Below, piece by piece: positions 24,863 through 31,768 of a DNA stretch of 34,995 nucleotides (positions are counted from its first letter, which is position 1; each line of letters starts with the position of its first letter). The position numbers were made by a program, and so were the translations under genes. The stretch lies in NCBI GenBank assembly GCA_904395805.1, contig CAJFNV010000017.1, forward strand, positions 1 through 34,995, in the 5' to 3' direction. This stretch comes from Candidatus Gallispira edinburgensis. Its GTDB lineage: Bacteria; Bacillota; Clostridia; Lachnospirales; CAG-274. Below the pieces are notes generated by a model. That model was not told where the DNA came from. It worked only from the letters and a program-made list of their open reading frames with translations, and searched no databases.

Positions 24863-25561
24863 ATGGATAGTAATAACTCTAAGCTGAGGGTGCTTATTGT
24901 TGATGATGATGTGCATATTGCAGAACTGATTTCTTTATATATGGAAAAAGAAGGATATGAAACATATGAGGTTCACAGTGGCAGTGATGTTATGGAAGCA
25001 TTTAAGAGATTTGATCCACATATTGTCCTTCTTGATATTATGCTTCCGGGCGTTGATGGGTATCAGGTTTGCAGACAGATACGCCAGCTGAGCAATACTC
25101 CGATCATTATGCTTACGGCAAAGGGTGAGACTTTTGATAAGGTACTTGGTCTTGAAATGGGTGCAGATGATTATATAGTTAAGCCTTTTGATTCAAAGGA
25201 GCTTGTAGCAAGAGTCAAGGCTGTACTCAGAAGATATGATACAAAAAGAGAAAATGAAGTCAAGAAGATCGCGTATCCAAACCTTGTGATAAATCAGGGA
25301 ACTTATCTTGTTACTTATCATGGTCAGGATATATCATTTCCTCCCAAGGAATTTGAACTTTTAAGCTTTCTTGCTCAGCACCCTAATCAGGTGTTTACAA
25401 GAGAAAAGCTCCTTGACAAGATATGGGGCTATGAATTTGTGGGAGATACAAGAACTGTAGATGTGCATATTAAGAGAATAAGAGAAAAACTTAATAAGGA
25501 TGATCCATGGAGCATAATGACAATATGGAGCGTGGGTTATAAATTTAATGTCCCAAATTAA
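24863..25561 (+). CDS. OmpR/PhoB-family response regulator, no kinase adjacent
   Basis: A 232-residue two-component regulator. Its receiver (about 8-122) is intact, with the acidic cluster VDDD (13-16), phosphoacceptor Asp58 in LLDIMLPG, Thr in MLTAKGE and Lys in IVKPFD. The C-terminal winged helix (about 135-230) carries PPKEFELLSFLAQHPNQVFT and TVDVHIKRIREKL. AAGGAG precedes ATG and the gene begins 17 bases after mutS2, so it may be read through from it. No histidine kinase follows; the next gene is secG, behind its own promoter. The partner kinase must lie elsewhere. Targets are not readable. Confidence 0.9.
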   Translation: MDSNNSKLRVLIVDDDVHIAELISLYMEKEGYETYEVHSGSDVMEAFKRFDPHIVLLDIMLPGVDGYQVCRQIRQLSNTPIIMLTAKGETFDKVLGLEMGADDYIVKPFDSKELVARVKAVLRRYDTKRENEVKKIAYPNLVINQGTYLVTYHGQDISFPPKEFELLSFLAQHPNQVFTREKLLDKIWGYEFVGDTRTVDVHIKRIREKLNKDDPWSIMTIWSVGYKFNVPN

Positions 25562-25569
25562 AAAAACTC

Positions 25570-25598
25570 TTGAAAAATATGTAATTATGTGTTATAGT
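25570..25598 (+). promoter_or_regulatory. secG promoter
   Basis: TTGAAA (25570-25575), 17 bases, TATAGT (25593-25598), 38 bases upstream of the secG ATG. Confidence 0.78.
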
Positions 25599-25636
25599 AA
25601 TTAAGATGTGTTAAGGTTTTTACAGGAGGTGTAACT

Positions 25637-25885
25637 ATGAGTGTACCATTTATTATTGTTTGTATATTAATTGCTATTACAAGTTTTGCTTTAGTTGCTT
25701 TAATTCTTATGCAGAAAAAGCAGGCTGCAGGCTTTACAAGTGCTATCGGTGGCATGGGAAGCCCTGCAGGACAGACTTACTGGGATAAGAACAGAAAGAA
25801 TTCAATGGAAGGTAAGCTTGAATTTTATACTAAGGTTGTTGGTGTAATATTTATTTTACTTGTTCTTGTAAGTAATTTTGTATAA
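25637..25885 (+). CDS. secG: Preprotein translocase subunit SecG
   Basis: An 82-residue membrane protein with two hydrophobic segments (about 4-25 and 61-81) joined by a loop containing MQKKQAAGFTSAIGGMG, the SecG pattern. It associates with SecYE to aid export. AGGAGGTG lies eight bases before ATG. It is a single gene between a good promoter and a terminator; the following region holds a short membrane ORF and rnr. The secG-rnr order is common in Firmicutes. Confidence 0.9.
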   Translation: MSVPFIIVCILIAITSFALVALILMQKKQAAGFTSAIGGMGSPAGQTYWDKNRKNSMEGKLEFYTKVVGVIFILLVLVSNFV

Positions 25886-25901
25886 TAATAGGTATTAAAA
25901 T

Positions 25902-25933
25902 AGCTGCTGTATGTGAATACAGCGGCTTTTTTT
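25902..25933 (+). terminator. secG terminator
   Basis: AGCTGCTGTAT (25902-25912) pairs with ATACAGCGGCT (25917-25927) and ends in seven T. Confidence 0.9.
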
Positions 25934-25934
25934 G

Positions 25935-25963
25935 TTGTAGTATTTGGTAAATTGGTGTATAAT
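25935..25963 (+). promoter_or_regulatory. Promoter of the small membrane ORF and probably rnr
   Basis: TTGTAG (25935-25940), 17 bases, TATAAT (25958-25963), immediately after the secG terminator. Confidence 0.65.
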
Positions 25964-26040
25964 TAAAGTGGATAGTTGGTTTTGATTATAAATTTCAAGT
26001 AATACAAAATTGTTTGATGTTGTTAAGGAGTTGAAATTGA

Positions 26041-26208
26041 TTGAAAGGCAAATTGATTTCTGCGGCAGTACTTGGAGTAATAGGCGTGTTTGCTTTATAC
26101 ACAGGCTTTTTTGTGTCGGTCAAGACTGAGCAGAAAATATTTCTTGTTATAGTTGGGCTGTTTTTTATTGTTTCCGCCGTATCAAATTGGATGAACAGAA
26201 AAAAATAA
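26041..26208 (+). CDS. Small membrane protein of 55 residues, unknown function
   Basis: A short frame with TTG start, AAGGAG (26025-26030) ten bases upstream, and an in-frame stop directly before it, so the start is well fixed. The product has two hydrophobic helices (about 5-26 and 33-48) separated by a short VKTEQK turn, and ends in WMNRKK, so both termini probably face the cytoplasm. It lies between a TATAAT promoter and rnr, 65 bases ahead of the latter. No family is recognised. The combination of promoter, ribosome site and two clean membrane helices makes a real gene likely. Confidence 0.65.
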   Translation: MKGKLISAAVLGVIGVFALYTGFFVSVKTEQKIFLVIVGLFFIVSAVSNWMNRKK

Positions 26209-26273
26209 GTTTAAAGTGATATTGACGAGCAATTTAGCTTATGACAGAGAATATATAAGAAAGAGGTGTTGTT

Positions 26274-28406
26274 ATGGAGAATGAGAATTTGAATTTATAT
26301 GAACAGAGAAAGGAAACTGTATTTAGTTTTATAAAAGACAAAGAATACAGCCCTATGAGGGTCAAGGATATTGCGGCATTTTTGCAGGTGCCTTCAAATG
26401 AAATACAGCTTTTGTATGATATTATTGACGAACTTATAGAAGAAGGCAAAATCGTAGAAACAAAAAAGGGTAAAATTGTTGCTTCAGAAAGCCTTCATCA
26501 GTATCCCGGCACATTTACGGGAAACAGCAGAGGCTTTGGATTTGTAAGCATTGAAGGTATGGAAAATGAAGTCTTTATACCTGCAAATGCTACAAACGGT
26601 GCTATGCACAAGGATAAGGTAATATGCAGGATCATAAACAAGACCGACAGAAGGGCAGAGGGTGAAATCGTAAAAGTCCTTTCCCATGGTATGAAACATA
26701 TAGTGGGAACATATCAGAAGGGTAAAAACTTTGGCTTTGTTATTCCCGATGACAAGAAAATATGCGATGATATTTATATAGGTCCGGGTAACAATCTGGG
26801 TGCTGTAGACGGACACAAGGTCCTTGTGAAAATCACAAAGGCACCTACGGAAAAGGATAATCCGGAGGGTGTTGTAACGGAAATACTGGGACATATCAAT
26901 GACCCGGGAGTTGATATACTTTCAATTATAATGCAGTATGATCTGCCTACGGAATTTCCGGAGGCTGTGTATAAGGAAATCGAAACTATAAATGAAACTA
27001 TTGACAATGAGGACAAGACGGGCAGAGATGATTTAAGGGATGTTGTTATGGTCACTATTGACGGTGAGGATGCAAAGGACCTTGATGATGCAGTGTCTGT
27101 TAAAAAGCTTGATAACGGAAATTATGAGCTTGGTGTATACATTGCCGATGTTTCATATTATGTAAGGGAAAAATCTCCTCTTGACAGAGAGGCATATAAG
27201 AGAGGGACAAGTGTATACCTTGTTGACAGAGTTATACCTATGCTTCCTCACAAGCTTTCAAACGGTATATGCTCTCTTAATGCGGGAGAGGACAGATTTT
27301 CTCTTTGCTGTATCATGGAAATAAACGGAAAGGGAGAAATCGTTTCCCACGATATAAAAAAGGCAATTATAAACGTAAACAGAAGAATGAGCTATGCTGT
27401 TGTTTATGACCTTCTTACAAATGAAAATTCTCAGTATTATGAAGAATACAAGGATTTAGTGCCTATGTTTAAGGAAATGGAAAATCTGAGAAATATTCTT
27501 TTAAGAAAAAGACAGAAGAGAGGTGCTATTGAATTTGAAAGTGAAGAGGCTAAAATCATACTTGATGAAAAGGGAAAGCCTGTTGATATTGTAAAAAGGG
27601 AAAGAAATGTTGCCACAAGTATTATTGAGGAATTTATGCTTGCGGCAAACGAAACTGTTGCGGAGCATTTTTACTGGCTTGAAGTGCCATTTGTTTACAG
27701 AACACATGAGGTGCCTGATGAAGAAAAGTATGATAAGCTCCAGCTCCTTGTTACCCCTTTCGGATATGTGCTTAAAGGCAGTTCAAAGCACCCGAAGAGT
27801 TATCAGCAGTTGTTGATGCAGACAAAGGGTAAGCCCGAGGAAATGCTTATTCACCGTATGACACTTAGAAGTATGAAACAGGCTAAATACACTGCCGAAA
27901 ACGGAAGGCATTTCGGGCTTGCGGCAACATATTATTGTCACTTCACTTCACCTATAAGAAGGTACCCTGATCTGCAGATACACAGAATTATAAGTGAGTA
28001 TCTTGAAGGCAAGCTTGATGAAAAGAGAATAAACCATTATAAGAAGATACTTACAGAAGTTGCGGCTAACTGTTCTGTTAATGAAAGACGTGCAGAGGAT
28101 GCCGAAAGAGATACTGACAAGTACAAGATCGTTGAATTTATGCAGGATAAGGTCGGTCAGGAATTTGAGGGTATTATATCAAGTGTTACTTCATGGGGAA
28201 TTTATGTTGAGCTTCCAAATACTGTTGAAGGTATGGTATCTGTAAAGGATCTTGACGATGATTACTATGAATTTGACGAAGAAAATATGAGATATATAGG
28301 TGAGAACACTCATAAGACATATACAATAGGTGACAGTGTAAAGGTTATTCTTGTAAGGGCAAGCCTTGAAATGAGGACTATTGATTTTGAGTTTGTGGAG
28401 GAATAG
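26274..28406 (+). CDS. rnr: Ribonuclease R
   Basis: A 710-residue 3'-to-5' exoribonuclease that degrades structured RNA and helps trans-translation quality control. The N-terminal winged-helix region (about 10-65) is followed by two cold-shock-type RNA-binding domains (about 75-220). The RNB catalytic domain (about 245-590) has DGEDAKDLDDAV with the metal-binding Asp residues. The C-terminal S1 domain (about 628-708) begins GQEFEGIISSVTSWGIYVE. AGAGGTG precedes ATG. The usual companion smpB is not found after it. The gap downstream is filled with repeats instead. The basic C-terminal tail seen in E. coli RNase R is missing, as in many Firmicutes. Confidence 0.95.
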   Translation: MENENLNLYEQRKETVFSFIKDKEYSPMRVKDIAAFLQVPSNEIQLLYDIIDELIEEGKIVETKKGKIVASESLHQYPGTFTGNSRGFGFVSIEGMENEVFIPANATNGAMHKDKVICRIINKTDRRAEGEIVKVLSHGMKHIVGTYQKGKNFGFVIPDDKKICDDIYIGPGNNLGAVDGHKVLVKITKAPTEKDNPEGVVTEILGHINDPGVDILSIIMQYDLPTEFPEAVYKEIETINETIDNEDKTGRDDLRDVVMVTIDGEDAKDLDDAVSVKKLDNGNYELGVYIADVSYYVREKSPLDREAYKRGTSVYLVDRVIPMLPHKLSNGICSLNAGEDRFSLCCIMEINGKGEIVSHDIKKAIINVNRRMSYAVVYDLLTNENSQYYEEYKDLVPMFKEMENLRNILLRKRQKRGAIEFESEEAKIILDEKGKPVDIVKRERNVATSIIEEFMLAANETVAEHFYWLEVPFVYRTHEVPDEEKYDKLQLLVTPFGYVLKGSSKHPKSYQQLLMQTKGKPEEMLIHRMTLRSMKQAKYTAENGRHFGLAATYYCHFTSPIRRYPDLQIHRIISEYLEGKLDEKRINHYKKILTEVAANCSVNERRAEDAERDTDKYKIVEFMQDKVGQEFEGIISSVTSWGIYVELPNTVEGMVSVKDLDDDYYEFDEENMRYIGENTHKTYTIGDSVKVILVRASLEMRTIDFEFVEE

Positions 28407-28412
28407 GAGTGT

Positions 28413-28541
28413 GTACTTTTAAAAAGTACGCAAAATTTTATGTTTTTACGGGAAAATGAATAGTGTGTTAAATTTGAATTTAGAGCACAGCTTACTTTAG
28501 AAAGTAAGACAAATTTTTATGTACTTTCTTAAAGAAAGTAC
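28413..28541. repeat. Three related short palindromes downstream of rnr
   Basis: Positions 28413-28429 (GTACTTTTAAAAAGTAC), 28491-28508 (CTTACTTTAGAAAGTAAG) and 28521-28541 (10-base arms GTACTTTCTT and AAGAAAGTAC around one A) are each perfect and share TACTTT/AAAGTA arms. None has a proper U-tract for termination. They could be operator-like sites, RNA processing hairpins or parts of a repeat element. Confidence 0.7.
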
Positions 28542-28548
28542 CAAAGGG

Positions 28549-28744
28549 CTGAGGGGTTTTCGATACCCCTCAGACTCCCAGCGACCTTTGTGCCTGAAAG
28601 GTTTTTGCTAGATTTAGCTTATGAGCACAAAGGAGTGTTCAGTCCCCGCTTTCGCCAATTCCCTGCGGTCAGCGGCGGCGGGGAGTGGTTAGAGAAATTA
28701 GTTGAGAAAATTGTTTTAGTTGGTGCGTTAAACAGGAATTTAAA
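28549..28744. repeat. G+C-rich interspersed repeat element with hairpins
   Basis: Part of a gap of about 420 bases without a credible gene. It contains CTGAGGGGT/ACCCCTCAG (28549-28573), CCTTTGTGC (28585-28593) with GCACAAAGG (28625-28633), and a CCCCGC/GCGGGG pair further on. It ends at 28744 with the 21-base sequence also present at 67-87. Base composition is unlike the flanking genes. A 65-codon open frame starting at 28590 crosses it but runs through the repeat ends and is not believed. Confidence 0.7.
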
Positions 28745-28823
28745 ATATTGTTTATTTAGTTACTTTATAAATTTAAATAATTATTAATAAAAATGTTTTA
28801 TAAAAATATAAAGTAGTCGAGAG

Positions 28824-29684
28824 GTGATAACAATTAAGGGATGGCTTGTTGTAAACGGATTTTTAAACAGTAATAAATTTAATGAAATATATGACTGGCT
28901 TAAGACTGCCTTTGAAAAAAAGGGGCATACGATTGAGGTATATACAAATATTGAGCTTGCCTTTTTATATGAAATAAATCATAAGCCTGACTTTGTGATA
29001 TTCTGGGACAAGGATATTCCCCTTGCAAAAAGGCTTGAAAAAATGGGCTTAAAGCTGTTCAATTCTTCAAAAGCAATTGAAAGTTGTGATAACAAGGCAC
29101 TGACATATATTGAGCTTGAAAATAAAGTGCCCATGCCGGAAACGATCATTGCACCTATGACATACAGGAACATAGGCTACAATGCCGCTGATTTTGTATA
29201 TGATACAGTACAAAGTCTGGGACTTCCTCTTGTCATAAAAGAGTGCTATGGTTCCTTCGGTCAGCAGGTGTATCTTGCGGAAAGTGAATATGAAGCTTTA
29301 AACATTGTAAGAAATACAAGAGAGCCGCTTATATTTCAGGAATTCATAGCTGAAAGCAGGGGAAAGGATATAAGAATAAATATGGTCGGCGGAAAAGCTG
29401 TAACGGCAATGATGCGATATAATGAGTCTGATTTCAGAGCTAATATTACAAACGGGGGAAGTATGGTCCCCTATACTCCCGATGGAAATGAAACTGCTCT
29501 TGCGGAGAAGGTCTGTAAAATACTTGAATTGGATTTTGGCGGTGTGGATATACTCTTTAGTGAAAGGGGTCCTCTTGTGTGTGAGGTCAATTCAAATGCT
29601 CACTTTAAAAATATTTATGACTGCACAGGGGTAAATGTTGCGGACTGTATCGGGGAGTATATTGAGAAATGTATGGTTGGATAA
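28824..29684 (+). CDS. ATP-grasp ligase (RimK/LysX-like), first of a tandem pair
   Basis: A 283- to 286-residue ATP-grasp enzyme, expected to join an amine to a carboxylate through an acyl phosphate. Visible motifs are CDNKALTY (start of the ATP-grasp part), VIKECYGSFGQQVYL (Lys and Gly-rich loop), FQEFIAESRGKDIRIN, FGGVDILF and CEVNSNAHFKN (metal-binding Glu and Asn). The formal start is GTG 28824, but that GTG lies inside GAGGTGAT, a near-perfect Shine-Dalgarno. ATT at 28833, eight bases downstream, gives MKGWLVVNG, which aligns with MYGWIIYN of the next gene, so the true start may be AUU. The substrate is unknown. It overlaps its paralogue by 16 bases. Confidence 0.85.
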   Translation: MITIKGWLVVNGFLNSNKFNEIYDWLKTAFEKKGHTIEVYTNIELAFLYEINHKPDFVIFWDKDIPLAKRLEKMGLKLFNSSKAIESCDNKALTYIELENKVPMPETIIAPMTYRNIGYNAADFVYDTVQSLGLPLVIKECYGSFGQQVYLAESEYEALNIVRNTREPLIFQEFIAESRGKDIRINMVGGKAVTAMMRYNESDFRANITNGGSMVPYTPDGNETALAEKVCKILELDFGGVDILFSERGPLVCEVNSNAHFKNIYDCTGVNVADCIGEYIEKCMVG

Positions 29685-30451
29685 TTTATAACAGAGATGA
29701 TGCAAAAAGAAATGAGAATTATATAGGCTGGTATATTGAAAAGTTCAAAAACGAGGGTGTGGGGCTTGAGCTTATTTATACCGATGAAATTGACTGTGAA
29801 AATGTACCGGATTTTGCAGTTGTAAGAGCTATAAGACCCGACATTACAAAAAAGCTTGAAAGTAATGGGGTCAGATGCTTTAACAACAGCTTTGTGTCTG
29901 AAATATGCAATGATAAGGCCCTTACATACAAATATGTAAGTGAAAGAGGTATTGAAATAATGCCTACATATTACAGCACAGAGGAGGTAAAAGGCTTTCC
30001 CGTTGTCATAAAGCCCAAAAACAGTCACGGCGGTGACAGGGTAAATATGGCTGAAAGCTATGGTGAGCTTATGAAGCTGATGCCCCTCTATGAAGGGGAC
30101 AACTATGTTATACAGGCTGTGGCATCAGATAGGGGAAAGGACCTGAGAGTATATGTTATAGGCAATAAAATAATAACAGCTATGCTAAGGGAGTCAAAAA
30201 CAGATTTCAGAAGTAATTTCTGTTTAGGCGGACAGGCTTCTGTCTATAATCTTAACAGTGAGGAAATTAAAAAGGTTGAAAAAATAACAAAGCTTTTTGA
30301 TTTTGACTTTGTGGGTATTGACTTTGTGTTTGATAATGGTAAAATTATATTTAATGAAATAGAAGATGTTGTAGGCAGCAGAATGGTTTACACATATACG
30401 GATATTGATATTGTGGATATATATATTAAATATCTTTTAACTAAATTATAA
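29669..30451 (+). CDS. ATP-grasp ligase (RimK/LysX-like), second of a tandem pair
   Basis: A 260-residue paralogue of the preceding gene with the same layout: CNDKALTYKYV, VIKPKNSHGGDRVNM, IQAVASDRGKDLRVYVIGNK, ITAMLRESKTDFRSN, FVGIDFVF. The final metal-binding motif is altered to NEIEDVVGSRM; the usual Asn position is Asp here. The start codon lies inside the end of the first gene (16-base overlap) with GGGGAG 11 bases upstream, so the two are translated together and may form a heteromer or act in sequence. Candidate roles are polyglutamate-type tailing, peptide or cofactor ligation. None can be chosen from sequence. Confidence 0.85.
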   Translation: MYGWIIYNRDDAKRNENYIGWYIEKFKNEGVGLELIYTDEIDCENVPDFAVVRAIRPDITKKLESNGVRCFNNSFVSEICNDKALTYKYVSERGIEIMPTYYSTEEVKGFPVVIKPKNSHGGDRVNMAESYGELMKLMPLYEGDNYVIQAVASDRGKDLRVYVIGNKIITAMLRESKTDFRSNFCLGGQASVYNLNSEEIKKVEKITKLFDFDFVGIDFVFDNGKIIFNEIEDVVGSRMVYTYTDIDIVDIYIKYLLTKL

Positions 30452-30505
30452 ATGGATTTTACAATTATGTGTTAAAATATAAAAAAACATAAGGAGGACA
30501 ATAGT

Positions 30506-31576
30506 GTGAAAATTGCTATGCTGACAAGCGGCGGTGACTGCCAGGGACTTAATGCTACAATGAGAGGTGTTGCCAAAACTCTTTACAATGAGCTTGGTGA
30601 CGTTACAATTTACGGAATATTAGACGGATATAAGGGTCTTATTGAAGGTAATTATAAAAAGCTTAAAAAGGAAGATTTTTCAGGCATACTTACTCTGGGC
30701 GGTACAATACTCGGAACGTCAAGACAGCCTTTTAAGAAAATGCGTGTTATAGAGGAAAACGGTGTTGACAAGGTCAAGGCAATGAAGGAAACTTATAAAA
30801 AGCTTGATCTTGACTGTCTTGTTATACTGGGCGGTAACGGTACACATAAAACAGCCAATCTTTTAAGTGAAGAGGGACTTAATATTGTTACACTTCCAAA
30901 GACCATTGACAATGACCTTTGGGGAACAGATGTGACATTCGGTTTCCATTCGGCAATTGATGTTGCCACTGATGTAATTGACAAGATCCATACAACGGCT
31001 ACTTCTCACGGAAGAATATTTGTTATTGAGATCATGGGACATAAGGCTGGCTGGCTTACTTTATATTCAGGCATTGCAGGCGGTGCGGATATTATATTGA
31101 TACCTGAGATCCCTTATGACATTAACAAGATAAAGGATGAAATTGAAAAGAGAACCGCTGATAACAAGGGCTTTTCAATAATAGCTGTTGCAGAAGGTGC
31201 AATATCTGTTGAAGAAAGCAAAATGAGCAAGAAGGAATTTAAGGCTGCAAGAGAGAATATGAAGCAGTCTTCAATTGCATACAGAGTTGCTGATGAGATC
31301 ATGGAAATAACAAATCATGAGGTTAGGGTTGCTGTACCGGGACATGTTCAGAGAGGCGGTGCTCCAAATCCTTATGACAGGGTATTGTGTACACGTTTCG
31401 GTTCCTTTGCCGCAGAGCTTATAAAGGACAAGAAGTACGGAAATATGGTAGGGCTTAAAAATGGTGTGACTGTAGCTGTACCTTTAAGTGAGGTTGCAGG
31501 AAAGCTCAAAAATGTACCTGCCGATGATCAGGCTGTTGTGGCAGCAAGAAGAGTGGGAATATCTTTCGGTGATTAA
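30506..31576 (+). CDS. pfkA: 6-Phosphofructokinase, group III type
   Basis: A 356-residue glycolytic kinase that phosphorylates fructose 6-phosphate. It contains TSGGDCQGLNA (7-17), GGTILGTSR, PKTIDND (131-137, catalytic Asp135), MGHKAGWLTLYSGIAGGAD and GHVQRGGAPNPYDR. Donor-site residues are mixed. Gly112 in GGNGT suggests ATP, because pyrophosphate enzymes have Asp there. Lys132 is the residue of pyrophosphate and group III enzymes. The residue before Gly112 is Asn111, where E. coli PfkA has Mg-binding Asp103. ATP is the more likely donor but is not certain. AAGGAGG precedes a GTG start. An extended -10 (TGTTAAAAT) lies shortly upstream. Confidence 0.9.
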   Translation: MKIAMLTSGGDCQGLNATMRGVAKTLYNELGDVTIYGILDGYKGLIEGNYKKLKKEDFSGILTLGGTILGTSRQPFKKMRVIEENGVDKVKAMKETYKKLDLDCLVILGGNGTHKTANLLSEEGLNIVTLPKTIDNDLWGTDVTFGFHSAIDVATDVIDKIHTTATSHGRIFVIEIMGHKAGWLTLYSGIAGGADIILIPEIPYDINKIKDEIEKRTADNKGFSIIAVAEGAISVEESKMSKKEFKAARENMKQSSIAYRVADEIMEITNHEVRVAVPGHVQRGGAPNPYDRVLCTRFGSFAAELIKDKKYGNMVGLKNGVTVAVPLSEVAGKLKNVPADDQAVVAARRVGISFGD

Positions 31577-31580
31577 TAAT

Positions 31581-31613
31581 GAGGTTCTTTGTCATATGAG
31601 TGGCAAAGAATCT
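31581..31613 (+). terminator. Possible terminator after phosphofructokinase
   Basis: TTCTTTG (31585-31591) pairs with CAAAGAA (31604-31610), extendable by a few bases. The T-tract is poor, so this is tentative. Confidence 0.4.
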
Positions 31614-31705
31614 TATTGATTTATAATTATAATTACAATTACAGCGTATGGAAGAGGAGAACAGATAAAATAAAGGCTCCGAAAAAGTACATAAATAATA
31701 AATTA

Positions 31706-31734
31706 TTGAAAAAAAACAGTGAATATGTTATAAT
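31706..31734 (+). promoter_or_regulatory. Strong sigma-A promoter of the cohesin-SLH gene
   Basis: TTGAAA (31706-31711), 17 bases, TATAAT (31729-31734), with AGGAGG following before the ATG. The combination suggests high expression. Confidence 0.85.
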
Positions 31735-31768
31735 TATAAGGAATTTACTATTAGGAGGTATTTAAAAA

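Noticed and set aside
28590..28787. 65-codon plus-strand frame in the gap after rnr
   Set aside because: It runs through a dispersed repeat and its hairpins, ends in low-complexity AT sequence and has no Shine-Dalgarno.
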